Positions 23,086 through 35,812 of a stretch of 64,000 nucleotides of DNA are shown here, piece by piece. Made by a program: the position numbers and the translations under genes. The stretch is from Ailanthus altissimus (Eukaryota; Streptophyta; Magnoliopsida; Sapindales; Simaroubaceae), in NCBI GenBank assembly GCA_946807835.1, contig OX327705.1, positions 15,840,501 to 15,904,500 of the forward strand, in the 5' to 3' direction. The notes beneath the pieces were generated by a model. That model was not told the DNA's origin and did not search any database. It worked only from the letters and a program-made list of their open reading frames with translations. Position 1 is the first letter of the stretch; each line of letters begins with the position of its first letter.

Positions 23086-26000
23086 ATTTTTTTTTTTTTT
23101 GAAAGAAAACTATTTCATTAACAACCGAAAAATTCCCACTAAATGCTTACACCCTTACGGGAAAGAGCTTCTTTTACTAGCCTATGAGTCAGCATATTAC
23201 ATAAATGGGGAATATGTTTGAAGCTAATAATATTGTGAGAAAAGACAAAAGAAAGAAAAAAAAAACAGTGAAAATAATAAAAGAAATTATAAAATTTTAA
23301 AGATTACATTATTATTTACTTTAATTTTGTGTATATTATAAATGTTATATAAATGATTTTTATATAAATTTTAAGTTAACATAAATAAAGAATATAAATA
23401 TATATATAAAAATAAATATATAAGATAAGAATCAATTATTTTTATTTCTTTTATATCTTTAACAAATATTAAAAAGATGTCTTAGACTATGAATTTCTTT
23501 GACCATCCAACCAACTTCTTTTAAGGAGAGAATTCTACTATATACCAGGTCAATCACAGTTTTTGCATCTGATTCTAATATTACTAAGAGTGTTTCCGAA
23601 TTCTATAGCCATTCTCAGAATGAATAAAACAGTTGCAGCTTTCTCAAATTCAACCTCGCCATTTGAAGTTTATAAAAGGTAGCCATCTTCAGAACTTTTC
23701 CCCCAGCCTTTCTGATAATAATTCCCAGCCCTGCTTCACGGTCATCCTCTCTCACAGTTGCATCAACATTGATTTTAATCCAGCCCTCAGGTGGAGCTTC
23801 CCAAGCTGTAGATAGGGGCTTTCGTGAGTTATGCCAGGGGGTTTTGGTTGTAGTCCTTGAACATGTAACATATTAGCTTTTATTGCTGCCTTTGCCCGAG
23901 CAATGATTCTTTTTGTGCTTTCCACCTTTCCCTGCATAACAAAGGGACTTCTACTCATCCAGATCACCCAAAGCACTATCATTGGTTTCATAAGTTCTTG
24001 GTCTGTAATTCTTGGGATCACCTGCTCCAAAATAATCTTTTAAACTGACTTCTTTTGATCTTTTTACTAGTTCCAAGAAATTAGTTTCTTTCCATACTCT
24101 TTTAGCAGCTTTACACTTCATTAAGGCCTGGAAAATATCCTCTTCTTTGTAGCAGCATCTGCTGCATATTCAACTTTCCACAATCTTTCCTGAATTGAGG
24201 GCTTTAGCAGTTAGTAGCAAGTCCTTTAGCCTCTTCCTTGGAAATATTCTGATCTTCTGCTAGACTGAACAGCGCCAGATTTTCTTCTATAAGTTGCATC
24301 AATTCTCACCTGATTTTGAGGATTCAAGCCAATCTTTCAACTTTCTGTTGATAGTAATAAAAGAACCATTTTTCACAGAGAAGTTGCCTATTTTATCAAA
24401 GTGCTAGCATAGCCTGTCATTTATCTTCCTCGGGGGCAAAGGAATTTGGAGGATAACATCTACCTCAATATCCAAAAAGTGTTGCCTGAGCAGCTCTTCT
24501 TTCCACTCATTATTCTCAGTGATCAATGTTTCAACCTTTGTTTCCTCAGCTAGATTTAAAGGAGAAAAATGCTTCAGTGCATATTTTTTGGGAATCTAGT
24601 TACTATGGTAGACTTTAACTTTAAAGCCATTTTCTATCACCATCATGGAGGAGTTGTCTGCCCCAAAGTAGGCTCCTCCAAATATATGATGGATTGTATC
24701 CCAATTTTGCTTCTAGGAATGAATAGTTGTTGTGATATCTTGCTTTTAATACTCTTGCTACCAAAGACTTTGGATTTTGCAGGATTCTCCAGCTTTGCTT
24801 TGCTAGCAAGGCTTGATTAAAGCAAGGAAGATCGCTAAAGCCCATCCCTCATTGGTTTTTCCCCTGGCAGAGTCTCTCCCATCTTGTCCAATGGACGTTT
24901 CTCTCATTTTGATCTCTAGATCCCCACCAGAATTTGGCCGCAAGTCTATGGATATCATCACACAGGTTCCATGGAAGTTTAAACACACTCATAGAGTATG
25001 TAGGGACTGCTTGTGCAACTGCTCTGATCAGAATTTCTTTCCCCACACTAGAGAAAAGCTTCTCATTCTAGGTGTGAATCTTACTAGAAACTCTTAAGCT
25101 TTATTTCATTGAAGAAAGTCTTCTTGTTTCGACCCACCATGAATGGAAGGCCATGGTATCTTTCATGCATATTTACCCTCCTAAGCTGGAATATCGTATG
25201 GATCTGTTGAGCTTGTGCTGGTTGGATGTTGGGGCTACAAAAGAGGGATGATTTCTCATAGTTGATAATCTGGCTTGAAGCTTTAGAGTATGTGTTGAAG
25301 ATCTGTATCATTTTGAGGCAGCTTTGTTCTGAGGCTTTGATGCATACCAAGCTGTCATAAGCAAAAAGGAGGTGGAAAATTGAGATGGAATTGCTAAAAT
25401 TGACTTCTTTGACTTGGTTTTGAGTCTTTGCAACTTGGATAAAGGTGGATAAGGCTTTTGCATACAGAAGGAAAAGGTAGGGGAAAGAGGGCACCCTTGC
25501 CTCAAGCCCATTTGAGCGATAAAAAGTCCCTTGTCTGGTAATAATCATTGAGAAAGAAGTAGTTGTTACACAGTTCATAATTAAATATATCTATTGATTA
25601 GCAAACCCAAGCCTCTGCATAATTGTTTTAAGAAATCTCTACTCCAACCTGTCATAAGCTTTGCTTATAACAAGCTTTAGTGTAATATAACTACTTTTTC
25701 CAGATTTTGTGTTTTTGGTTTTATGCAAGCACTTATAGCCGAGAAATACATTATCATTGATAAGCCTACCAAGGAGGAAGGCACTTTGAGTAGAGGATAC
25801 AATCAGGTTCAGTGTATTCTTCAACCTATTTGCCACTGCTTGGCAATAAATTTATAGCATACATTACAAAGGCTTATGGGTCTGTAGTCGATAGGCTGTT
25901 GAGGGTTGGGAATTTTTGGGATTAAGGCAATTAAGGTATGGTTTAAGCTTAAAACATCCCCATGACCATTTAAGATTTGTAAACAAACATTAACAGTATA

Positions 26001-26691
26001 ATTACCAACAGTTTGCCAATGAGTTTGGAAAAAACTTGCTGAAAGACCATCTGGCCCTGGAGCTTTGCTTGGGTTTGATTGCCACACTGCAGCAACCACT
26101 TTCTCTCTAGTGAAGGCCTGCATATATCAACATTCATCTCCTCAGTGACTCCACTTTTCAATCCTTGGAGATCCTCTTCAAGTTGGTCATCTATTGGGTT
26201 TGTAGATGAGAAAAGCTTGGAGAAATAGTTGCAGAGAATCTGCTCCATTTCTTGTTCTTACACTGTCCAGCATCCCTTTTCACTCATTAAGCCTTTGATT
26301 TCATTCTTCATTCTTCTTTTTCTCGTGGGTTGCCATTGCATGGAATAGTTTTATATTCCTATCTCATAATTTAATCCAGCTGGCTCTCGATCTTTGTCTC
26401 CAATGGATTCCTTCTTCCATCGATAACTTGTCCACTTGTTTCTCCAAATCAGCAATCCCATTTGAAGCCTCAAATTGTTTTCCTTCAGATCTAAGCTGTC
26501 TTAACCTATTGTTCAACTTGTCAATTTTCCTTAATCTTCCACCAAAAACCTTCTTACTCCATTTACCAAGCCCTACTTTAACTCATTCTGTCTTGTTTAC
26601 AAAGTCTGCCATGACATCCATACCTAGGTCTGCATCAGCTTCCTAATAATCATGGACCACTTGTTTACAATCAACACGAGTATTCCATACA
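23086..26691 (-). mobile_element. 5'-truncated L1-type LINE, minus strand
   Basis: A 3.6-kb insertion bounded by an 18-bp target duplication with one mismatch. A poly(A) tail, read as T15 or so, lies on the plus strand at 23087-23101, adjacent to the low-coordinate TSD copy: the hallmarks of target-primed reverse transcription. Reading on the minus strand are the region upstream of RT, the RT domain, the zinc-binding segment after RT and an RNase H start. ORF1 and the endonuclease are absent (5' truncation). An AT-rich block at about 23240-23470 interrupts the 3' UTR. Confidence 0.93.
23752..26690 (-). pseudogene. LINE reverse transcriptase ORF2, truncated and frameshifted
   Basis: From high to low coordinates: WRQRSRASWIKLWDRNIKLFHA-type pre-RT region (about 26340-26420, written here only as a type), the SKAPGPDGLSASFFQ block (about 26040-26085), PIDYRPISLCN (about 25870-25905), STQSAFLLGRLI (about 25760-25800), GLRQGCPLSP (about 25480-25510) and the catalytic box, which reads FAYDS at 25351-25365 instead of FADDS, so a metal-binding aspartate is lost. 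The segment after RT (24621-25046) has KEILIRAVAQAVPTYSMSVF and a WRILQNP motif, then a degraded cysteine region and a short RNase H start near 23755-23800. At least five frame changes or stops separate these blocks. It belongs to the plant L1 clade carrying RNase H. Confidence 0.92.
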
Positions 26692-26709
26692 TTTTCATTC
26701 ACTGGGTAA
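26692..26709. repeat. LINE target-site duplication, 5' side copy
   Basis: TTTTCATTCACTGGGTAA, partner of 23068-23085. Confidence 0.9.
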
Positions 26710-27622
26710 TTAAGTGGCCAGTTTTAGTGACAATACAATCATAGCCATCGTATTAATGATTGTGAGATTTAACTGACAAGACATCCGACCATGTGGGATG
26801 TATTGTATGCTTACATACTGTAAACCCATTGTGGTTGTTATTGCCAAATTATTAAAAATCATATTAAATTCATAGGGACACCACCCAATTGTGTTCATTG
26901 TTGTTAATTTTTCTAAATATATATTTTTATTTTTTAATATAAAATTTAGGAATATTATCAGTCAGAATATTGTCTAATATTACAAACATCCAAAAATTTA
27001 AAAAATAATCTATAATACATAACCGTTTTGAGAAATAAGCAACTATGCCCAATCATTAGTAATCTTTTATCAAAATTAATAAATTTTATATCAGTAAGAA
27101 TGAAATAATTAAATTGCCTATATACACATTAAATGGTAATAATATAACAATTTTCCTTTACGCGACTTACTAAAAGATCTATTTCCTCAAATATAAGTTT
27201 AGAAAATAAAACACAAAATAAATAAAATAAAATGCAAATAAATAATTTAAATTCTGTGTCAAATTATTTTATGCAAATTAATATGATAAATAATTATTGA
27301 TTTGTAATATTTTTCAAGTTTTATTTTACTAATTTTTGTTTTTCATTCAACCAACCACTCTTAATTATTATTTGATTTAATTCTATTTATGATACTACTT
27401 TTTTAAGAAAAAAAAAATCTAAAAAATGAATAAATAACATGAGATCAACCAAAATATGCTCTGAATCTTTATAATAAAGACACCGTCCAATCTAAAGTTC
27501 ACTTTATCCATCAATTCGTTTACAAACTCAAAACAATTCATTTATACCACCAAATACATACATAATTACTGGTAAAAGAAAAGAAGAAGAAAAATAAAAT
27601 AAAATAAAATTGCTCTGTTCTT
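26710..27622. other. AT-rich DNA, no gene seen
   Basis: AT-rich throughout. The part at 27440-27620 could be 3' UTR of the broken frame that follows on the minus strand. No element ends are visible. Confidence 0.4.
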
Positions 27623-28060
27623 TCAACATTGCCTCAATTGCACCAGTTCTATTACAAGCCTAATCAATAACGGCGTAGCTAAAGCAATCACTTGAAACAA
27701 AATCGAACAATAAATCTCGTTGGCTGCACTGACTCCATACAGGAATAATAAGTAACAACCATCAGGAACATCCATAATCTGAATCTAAAAGAAATTGAGG
27801 ATGTTGGTAGTAAGGGCCGCTACATCGGATTGTGAAACCATAATGTTATCTAGCTCAACACCTAAATTTCTTTCAAAGAGGGAGTTGAAGCAAGGACTCA
27901 AAAACTCGAGAGAGTCTGGATTAAATGTGCCATATTGACGCAAGGAGATTTTCTGTGCAGTCTCATTGGTGGCAAATGTGATGATTGGTTTTGAGATGTG
28001 GATTTGGCAGAGAATTTCTTGTTTTGTGTTTGAAGAGTTCGAAGGAGAGACACCGACGCC
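27623..28060 (-). pseudogene. Unrecognised broken coding frame
   Basis: On the minus strand a frame runs from about 28060 through motifs QIHISKPIITFATNETAQ, LRQYGTFNPDSLEFLSP and MVSQSDVAALTTNIL to TAG at 27785-27787. It then continues in the same frame for 54 more codons (MDVPDGCYLLFLYGVSAANE, then a hydrophobic segment) to TGA at 27623-27625. The amino-acid composition is normal, unlike nearby random frames, and base composition is richer in GC. Upstream is a CT-rich leader-like stretch (28060-28110) and GC-rich DNA to 28230. I do not recognise the family. It may be an exon or retrocopy of a host gene with one nonsense mutation; the start is not identified. Confidence 0.45.
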
Positions 28061-28239
28061 AAGGGAGAAGAGAGAGAGATGGGTAAAGAATGGGAATGTG
28101 AATGGATTTTTGAGAGAGAATGAAAGTAGCGTCGTTTGTTTAGAGGTTGTATTTGATTAAAATGGGTCCTTGCTTGGCGCAGGCCGTGAGCGTAGTTGTG
28201 GTGGCGGCGATGACTGTAGTGGCAGTGGTTAAGAGTGTT

Positions 28240-29639
28240 AGAATTTGTAAAATTGACAATCTAAAAAAAACAATTTAGGGTTTATAAAATTAGGGTTTGA
28301 AAAATTTAGAATTTAATATTTATAAAATATTTTTAAAAAATTAAAATATGTGAAATAATTTTATTATTTTTTTTAAAGTTAATTTTAACATAATATTCTA
28401 ATATCACTGTTTATTTTAATACAGTTGAGTATTGTAAGCTGATATTGTATGTTATTTTCTAAATTTTTAATATTTGTAATATTAGACAATATTTTGAAGA
28501 TATTAATGATAATATTTTTAAAATTTATAATATTAATTTATATATTGTGAAAGATATATTTACTTTTTAAAAATTAATTTTAATGAATTATTTTAAATAA
28601 TATAAATTAACAAAAATATTTTGAAAAATATTATAAATTAATTGAACAAAAACACAAAGATTAAATTAATCTTCCTTTATCACATGAATTTAAGCTGAAC
28701 CAAGCAACCAAATATCATAAATTATTTTGTCATGTTATTATCATGTATTACGTCAATGAAATTGATTTTTATAATTATTTATTTTGGATTATCCGTGGAA
28801 GCAACATATATTTAGGTGTGAAAATTAATGGCAGTCCACCTAATTTGAAACAAAATAATTAAGCATCCGCCTGTGACATCCCTTGCTCATTTAATTGCCC
28901 TTTTGATACTATAATTTAATAGTCAGAGTGTGTGATAAGAGAGGAAATATGAGCAATCATTGGCAGCACTGTCTTTGATTGTTATGCCTTCTCATACGTG
29001 ATTCTGTTAACGTGTGTGCATATATGAAAGAACTTAAAAATAATTGTTTCCCTTAAATTTCGGCCTGTGAGGCCTAAAGGCTTCGTCCTACGAGGCTTAA
29101 AAAATTTCTGTTCACAAGTCTGACTCAAAAATTATTCTTGAATTATAAGCAACCTCATCGAGTTGGTTAAAATATTAATTTTAATTATTTAAAAATTATT
29201 CTTGAATTGTAACTTGACTTTTCTATTTTGTTAAACTTTAAATAAGAGAACAATCTGTAACTCAATCATACATAATCTATCAAGACAAAAATATCTAATA
29301 AATTTAAAAAAAAACTCAAATAGCAAAATCATAAAAAAATATTCTACAATACTTCTAAATTTTAATAGTATTTTAAGATTATAGATTAAACCTACATTTT
29401 TCTCATATAAAAAAGAAAGAAATTCTATAAAAATAAATCATGATAAGAATATACAGAGGTAACATACAATAAAAGAGAGTATAAATAACTCAACACATAA
29501 AAGTTGCCTATTGTTTTTTTTTAATCTTTTTATCTCTCTTGCCTTACTTTTTTTTTATTTTTTTAAATCATTGTTGACTTAAGTATTAGAGTGCTTACAT
29601 TAAAATTTTTTTTAACACAGTCTCAATTTTTTCTTTAAT
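28240..29639. other. AT-rich DNA, no gene seen
   Basis: Long AT-rich stretch with no protein-like frame. A short GGCCT/AGGC-rich patch lies at 29060-29095. Confidence 0.4.
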
Positions 29640-30740
29640 TACAAAATTCACATCAAATATAATATCCATGGGAGAGAGTAACCCAGTCGAGTTCAATTCA
29701 CGTCCTACATAAAGAAAAAGACTAAGCTTCCATAAAAAAAATAAATTCAACTCATTGATTTTAAAGTACTAAACTTCTATGAAGAAACAAATTCAACTTA
29801 TTGATTTTAAGGTTATTAATTTTTGAGTTAATAGTTTGGTGTCATCTATAAAAAGCAAACAAAAATGCTATTGAAAATAGATGGAGAATATGAAAGAGGG
29901 ACGGTAAAAAATTGTTATCACTCACTCCATGGTCGCACGAAACAACAAATAAACCCCAAGGGTTGATGGGAATCCTAGACTACAAAACCTAGATAGATTT
30001 ATAGAAATACACCATAATAATAACTCATACCAACAAGAAAAATCACCAGCTTGATAAAATGCACTGAAAGAAGAATTAAGAAATTGACAATCAGAAAGGG
30101 ACAATTAAAGAACCTAATGACAAAACATTTAAAAAAGTGCAACAACCTAGAAGGACTACAAGAATCTCATCCAATCACAGAGTTACAACAAAACTTCTTG
30201 CTTCCAAGAAGTGTTTTTCTAATAGCAAAAAAATGCAAGAATTCTCTTTGACATGCCCATGAATAGAAAGGAAATGGAGTTCTACCATAACCCTCAAAGA
30301 GGGAGAGTCATCCCTTAAGTCGAAGATCAAGTTAAGAGGCTATGACCATTCCTTTGACCAGTCAGAAGTCAGAGACTCAGACCCTTTTAGACGAACTAAC
30401 ACAATCCATAACTTAGAAGAAAATGATGCTTAGAGAATTATAGATGAGCTTAGAAGAGAAAACAAGCATGCACAAGATGCTAAAAAAATCCTGAACAAAA
30501 AGAAAGAATAAAGCGTAGTCAAAAGCGATGCTGGAGAAATACTGAATAAGAAGAATAGCAATAGCAAAGTTGAGGAAGACGCAAGAAGAATTCTCGACAA
30601 AATCAGAGAATATAAGTACAATGAACAGCATAGCTCGACCCTAAAAAATAAAGACACAGTACTCGAGAAAATTCAAAACCTAGAAGAATGACTTCACCCG
30701 CTCCTCAAAAATGGGAAAAAATAAAAGCTCCCAATGTTCA
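29640..30740 (+). mobile_element. Remnant of a gypsy-type element: LTR end, leader and gag start
   Basis: The stretch 29750-29833 holds two imperfect copies of AAATTCAACTYATTGATTTTAA, the U5 end also found (minus strand) in the solo LTR at 45349-46463. It is followed at about 29834-29860 by TTTGGTGTCATCTATAAAAAGC, the degenerate leader that follows the LTR in many plant gypsy elements. A gag-like start at 29929 gives a short stretch with NPRLQNLDRFIEI, broken by stops after 7 and about 40 codons. The rest to 30740 is A-rich, with further lysine/glutamate-rich scraps. No pol is present. Confidence 0.5.
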
Positions 30741-32400
30741 CAAACTAACACACATGAATATTAACAATGAGTATATGGGTCATGAAAAAGTAATGAGTAG
30801 GTAATGTTCCTATGAGCATTGATCTTCTAAATTAATCCTAATTATTATAGTGTTAATAACTGAATTTTATCTATATTAATTTTAATTTTAGATTGATTAA
30901 GAAAATTAAAAATACTTAATCTAATACATTAACAAATTACCATTAGTAGAACGAGGAGGGAAGAGGGTTTTACAAGAGGAGAAAGATTCAAGATAGAAAT
31001 AAATATCTTGAAGTATAAGATAAACGGATAAAATAGGTCACGATACAATTATTCGATACGTTTTAAGAGAATTAGTAAAGATAAATTGGCATGATTGATA
31101 TACGGGTTGAATTCATATTTTTTATTTATTAAATGTGTTGAATATATGTTTAAACTCTACGATTTATAAATTTGTTTAGTCATCTTACTATTTTATATAT
31201 TATTGATCTAAACGAATTAATTCATAATTCATTTAAAAATAAATTCGTATTTATTCATTTAAGACACAAATTTAAAATTAAAAAATATATAATATAAAAT
31301 TAAAAACCCTAATTATAACTTCTCGCTTCTACTCACTAAACAATTCTACGTAAACACAAACACACATAAGTACAATTATTCTTCTTCTCCCGATCTAGTT
31401 ACCATCGGCCACCATATATCAACATTGGCACTGTACAACCTATGGATAAACTTGTTCTCCTACTATCATACAACAAAAATGTGGGATTAACATCAAACAA
31501 CAACTTTTTTCATTCTTTTGTCGGCCACCGAACAACCACCTTTAAACTTTCTTCTGAACGAGAACAGCCACCATCAGCAACTTTCTTCTCTGCCCACCAG
31601 TTTTAGAAATGATACCAATAGCAACAACAGTTTGAGGTGTTGATCCCATTTTCTCCGGGCACTGACAATAGCCAATTCTTCTCTACTAGGATTTCTGCCA
31701 CTGCCACAATAGATCAACAACAATAGCAACAACACTAACCAAAAATGATACCAATAGCAGCAATTGACTATCGATCCATTTTTCTCCCTACTAACAATGA
31801 CCGATCTTTTTCAGACACCAATAGCAGCTGTCCATCTCTACTAGAGCTACCACCGGAGCCCATAGATCTAATAATCAATAGCAGCAAATGATAGTTTTTC
31901 TTCGGCCATCAAAAGATAGTTTATTTTGTTATATTATTTTAGTTTTATTTTAAGTATGACCGATGAATAATGATTTTTTTCTTCAATATTGTTTGATGAA
32001 TTTTATTTTTAAAATAATTTTATTATTAGATATATTAAATACTCAATTTTAATGTATTTTTAAATTTTATTTATCGTGACTTAAACATATTTATTCGTAT
32101 TAAATGAATCGAATATTCTTATATAAATGAGTCAAATTTGATGTTATTATTCATTTAAATAACTATAATCATAAATGAATTGAATTGTGTATATTTGTAT
32201 AAATAAATCAAATTTGATTCATTTATTTAAACGTGTCTAATCATGTCTTATTGTGTAATTTATATATTAAATAAATTGAATAAATGTTTGAATGTTTGAT
32301 TCATTTATATAAATGAATCATATTCGAATATGATAAAAATTTATTAATATTTATATTAATACGATATAAATACGATTCGTATACACAAATTACCACCCCT
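30741..32400. other. AT-rich DNA with repeated ATTCATTTATATAAATGAATC motifs
   Basis: No gene. The stretch 31380-31910 is less AT-rich, with ATAGCAGCAA/AACAATAGCAAC repeats and no protein. Between 32090 and 32340 a short palindromic motif around AAATGAATCAAATTTGATTCATTTA recurs several times. The block ends at 32400 in TTACCACCCCTA, which resembles the TAGGGGTGGYAA terminus of some hAT transposons, but no matching left end was found. Confidence 0.4.
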
Positions 32401-32960
32401 AAGACCAAGTTTAGAGATTAATGAAGTCTTGGCAAAAATATCTTTAACAAGAGATTCAACATCCGATTCAAGTTCAATATCTGCAAAGCCCTTCTCATAA
32501 GCTAAAACGAGACCTTTTTGCATAGCCATGGCTTCAGCTACTGAAACCGAAAATAGATATTTTAAATGGACTGAAGCCGACAGCAATACACCACCATGAA
32601 AATCCCGAAATACTACTCCCAAGCCCGTACTGCCTTTTGCAAAGTTCAAAGATGCATCGGTGTTAATCTTGATGCTTCTAACAGCTGGAGGGTGCCTAAG
32701 AAGACTAGATATTACTCAGATAAATGACCATCTGAGTTTGAGTCAATTTAAAATTATCAAGGAAAGCTTTAGACTATCCCACTACGTCATCGACCTTGGT
32801 GCTAATTTCCTTATGAATAACTTGGTTCCTAATAAACCAAATCCACCATAAAATAACTGCCAATAGTTCAATAAATCCACCTGAAGACAACTAAAGGGCG
32901 TGAAGTTGCAATCACATTCACACCATGGTTTCTAAATCATATTATCACAAAAGATTGCAC
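32401..32960 (-). pseudogene. LINE RNase H domain fragment
   Basis: The minus-strand frame 32356-32649 encodes GSTGLGVVFRDFHGGVLLSA, AEAMAMQKGLVLAYEKG and DIELESDVESLV, which is the RNase H fold typical of plant LINE C-termini (G-x-G-x-V-x-R-D, then an E-A-x-A helix, then E-x-D). Upstream (32800-32900) is a WWIWFIRNQVIHKE motif typical of the linker before it. The frame is interrupted near 32650-32790 and cut off at 32400 by the TACCACCCCTA end of the neighbouring AT-rich block. Confidence 0.75.
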
Positions 32961-33138
32961 GGCCTTATGCATAATTAAAGATTATTGGAATACATAATTA
33001 GTGGGCAGTAACCATTTATTCCTCCGCTCACACAAGTTTTTGATGTTTCATATTATTCAAAAATAATATAAACTATAATAGGTAAGGGTGACGAATAAGG
33101 TTTTTGTGACCCTATTTGTGATGGCTATTTAAGCCGTC

Positions 33139-35812
33139 GCAAAAGTTTTAAAAAGAACTACATCATTTCGTTTAAAAGAAATTAACAAAGATGTTTTTAT
33201 TTATTTATTATTCTCAGTCTTCATTCTCACTTTTCAAATAAATTCTTTTCGTTCTCTTCATTCTCAAATTAAGAAATTAGTCTTCATCTCTTTGTTTATT
33301 AACAAAACATTTTTCATCCTCTCTCACATCAACAATTCAGTTTCAATCTCTCTTTCTTGTATCTCAGGGATCAATTTATCAACAAATATTTTCATTATTT
33401 TGTTTACCAATTTTTGACTTGATTGAAAATTTTAGGTGTGAAGTTATTGTCAAAGTTCTAATCTTGATCAATCTTATGTAGACTGCGAATTTTGTTTGTT
33501 AATTTTCGTCAATTTTTGTTAGGTAGGGTTACTTTAATTTCTTCAAAAAAATTTTGTTGATTTTGTCGAAATTAACTTGCATGTTAATATTTTTAAATTA
33601 TGATTGCTAACCTAATTATTTTGAATTGCTTGGATTTTTTTTGTAGTAATTATTCATTTGATAGTTGTTCCTTTGTGTGTTCTTTGAGGTTCATTTTGAA
33701 TACTTTTGGTTAAAATTATTTTGTTTTTTTGTTTTTAGTAATTGCAATAGACTTTTAAGTAGGGAGAAGGGGTTCCCTCCGTTGGGCTCTGTTTTAATTA
33801 TAGTAGTGGCAGTAATAGTCCTGGTAGTAGTTTTTGTGACATTAAACAAGTTAGAAGAGGATAGATGTCAAAATCATGCAACTTTTAGATATTGCCTGAA
33901 GATATGATATTATCTCAGCACATATTGAATTGATTGCTTATTGAAAATATTTAGGAATTTTCTCATGTTATTCAACTTAGAATCTTGTAGAATTAATGGT
34001 TCTTCTTAAAGATTAATTTGACTCTCATTTGCTTAATTTTTTCTCAATGAAGAACTGGCAGTTGATTGTTTGTAAAGAGAAAAAGACTTCTATGTTTTTA
34101 AGAAGGTGAAGCAATCCTTCAATAGTAGAAGCATATTGTCACATTCTTATTTTAAAAGTTATATGCAAACTATTTATTTGAGCTCCTTATCATGTTATGT
34201 GATTTTACTTATTGTACATTTAACTTATTTTTCACTTTAAATATGGAATCAAATTACTAAGACTTGAAATCCAAACTCCCATTTCTTAACAAATTATCTG
34301 AATTTGATTTAAGAATTATTAGAAATTGGTGATTTAACAATCTTGTATGGGAAATAATTGAGATGAATACTAAGAGGAGAGTTATTATGAAGTTAAGTGT
34401 ATATTGGGTGTACAATGGAGGAGCAAAACAGAAAGCCAAAAGAATGGATACTATTCATGTAGCGATACTGTTCACGGTGAGCACTGTTGTGCGCGATGGG
34501 GGTATTGTTCACACGATAACTTTATTGTATTTCCTGTTTTGGCTCAATTGACTTCTTTAAGTGGGATTATGACTCCTACAAGTAAAGACTCTAATTCGAA
34601 CTAGGTTTAAAATTTCTAAGGATGTTTTATTCATTATATAAACCATTCTAAATATAAGAGAAAGACAAGCATCTAAATTTTTAAGATGTAACATTAAGAA
34701 AGAATAGATAAGCTAGGTAAGTACTAAGTGCATGGTTTACTAGGTGTAACCTTTGGGGAGTGTTCTCTTTTGATTCTTAAGTGAACAAAAGAAACATCAT
34801 AGATCATTTTTGCTTAGATGCTCGGGCTATTCTTGTATTCATTGTAAAAAAAATCTCTTATGAGGAAATACTAAGAGGTCTTAAGGAGTCATGGTGATCA
34901 AGGGTAGATACTTAGAGGTCTCTATGGGAGATACTAAGGGGTATTGTAAGATCATTGATGATATAAGAGAATACTTAGTGATCTATATCAATAATAAGAA
35001 GCTGGATCATAGATCCTCCGTGGACATAGTAATTTTGGGCCAAACTACGTATATCTTATTTCTTATTGATTAATTTATTTTCTTTATCTTTATTGGTGTA
35101 TTATCTTATGTGTTCTTACTTATAGTGTGAGTTATAATTTTTCGCTACGCATAGAGTAAAAAAGGTATCAAGGCTGTGGCTTAGTTGATGCCATAGAGGT
35201 GTCAAACTGAAAAGCATGACTTCATATCCGTAACAAGAATAGATAAAAAGGATAACAGAAGTGTGTAAATTACATGATTATTTGCTATAATATGTGTATA
35301 TGGTCTAAACATTTGCATAAGTTAGTGTGGCATTTGAATAGGATAAATCTCAATGATGCATATCATAAGATATTGTTTGAGCCATAAAATGTATCAACAA
35401 TTTATTCCAATTTTCTGAACAACTTCATAGATCCCAAGGTTGCATTTTATAACTAGCTGGTCTTGACATATGTAAATACCCCAGCAAAGTTAATTTGAGT
35501 TGATATTTTGAACATAGCAGCATTTGTAGCGGTGGAACAAAGTAACTACAAGGACAAAAACGAATCTTCCTTGTGTAAATTAAATGTTTGGTAAATCTCA
35601 AGCGGGAAACATTTCTTTTTTATTTTATTCCTCAATCATTTTCATGTTCATTCAATTTTTTGTGCTCTTTTTGACTGGGAAATTGAGAGGTATTGTTTAA
35701 CAATCCAGGCTAATAAGAACTAGTGGGTAAAGAAGCATTGTCAAGTACTTATGGTACAAAAGAATCAGAACTAATATCTCTTTTTTTTTCATGTGTTGTT
35801 TTGAACACTAAA
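33139..35812 (+). other. CACTA 5' non-coding region
   Basis: It starts with a CT-rich leader-like stretch (33205-33370) and then AT-rich DNA. Small frames at 34363-34551 and 34891-35073 show no family features. A donor or acceptor structure cannot be assigned. The N-terminal and catalytic parts of a TNPD-type transposase are missing. Confidence 0.4.

Noticed and set aside
26428..26646. 72-codon plus-strand frame
   Set aside because: Antisense shadow of the LINE pre-RT region.
27966..28160. 64-codon plus-strand frame
   Set aside because: Antisense to the more protein-like minus-strand frame; composition biased by a CT-rich leader.
32050..32400. hAT-type transposon ending in TACCACCCCTA
   Set aside because: Only one end is visible; no partner terminus or 8-bp TSD could be found.
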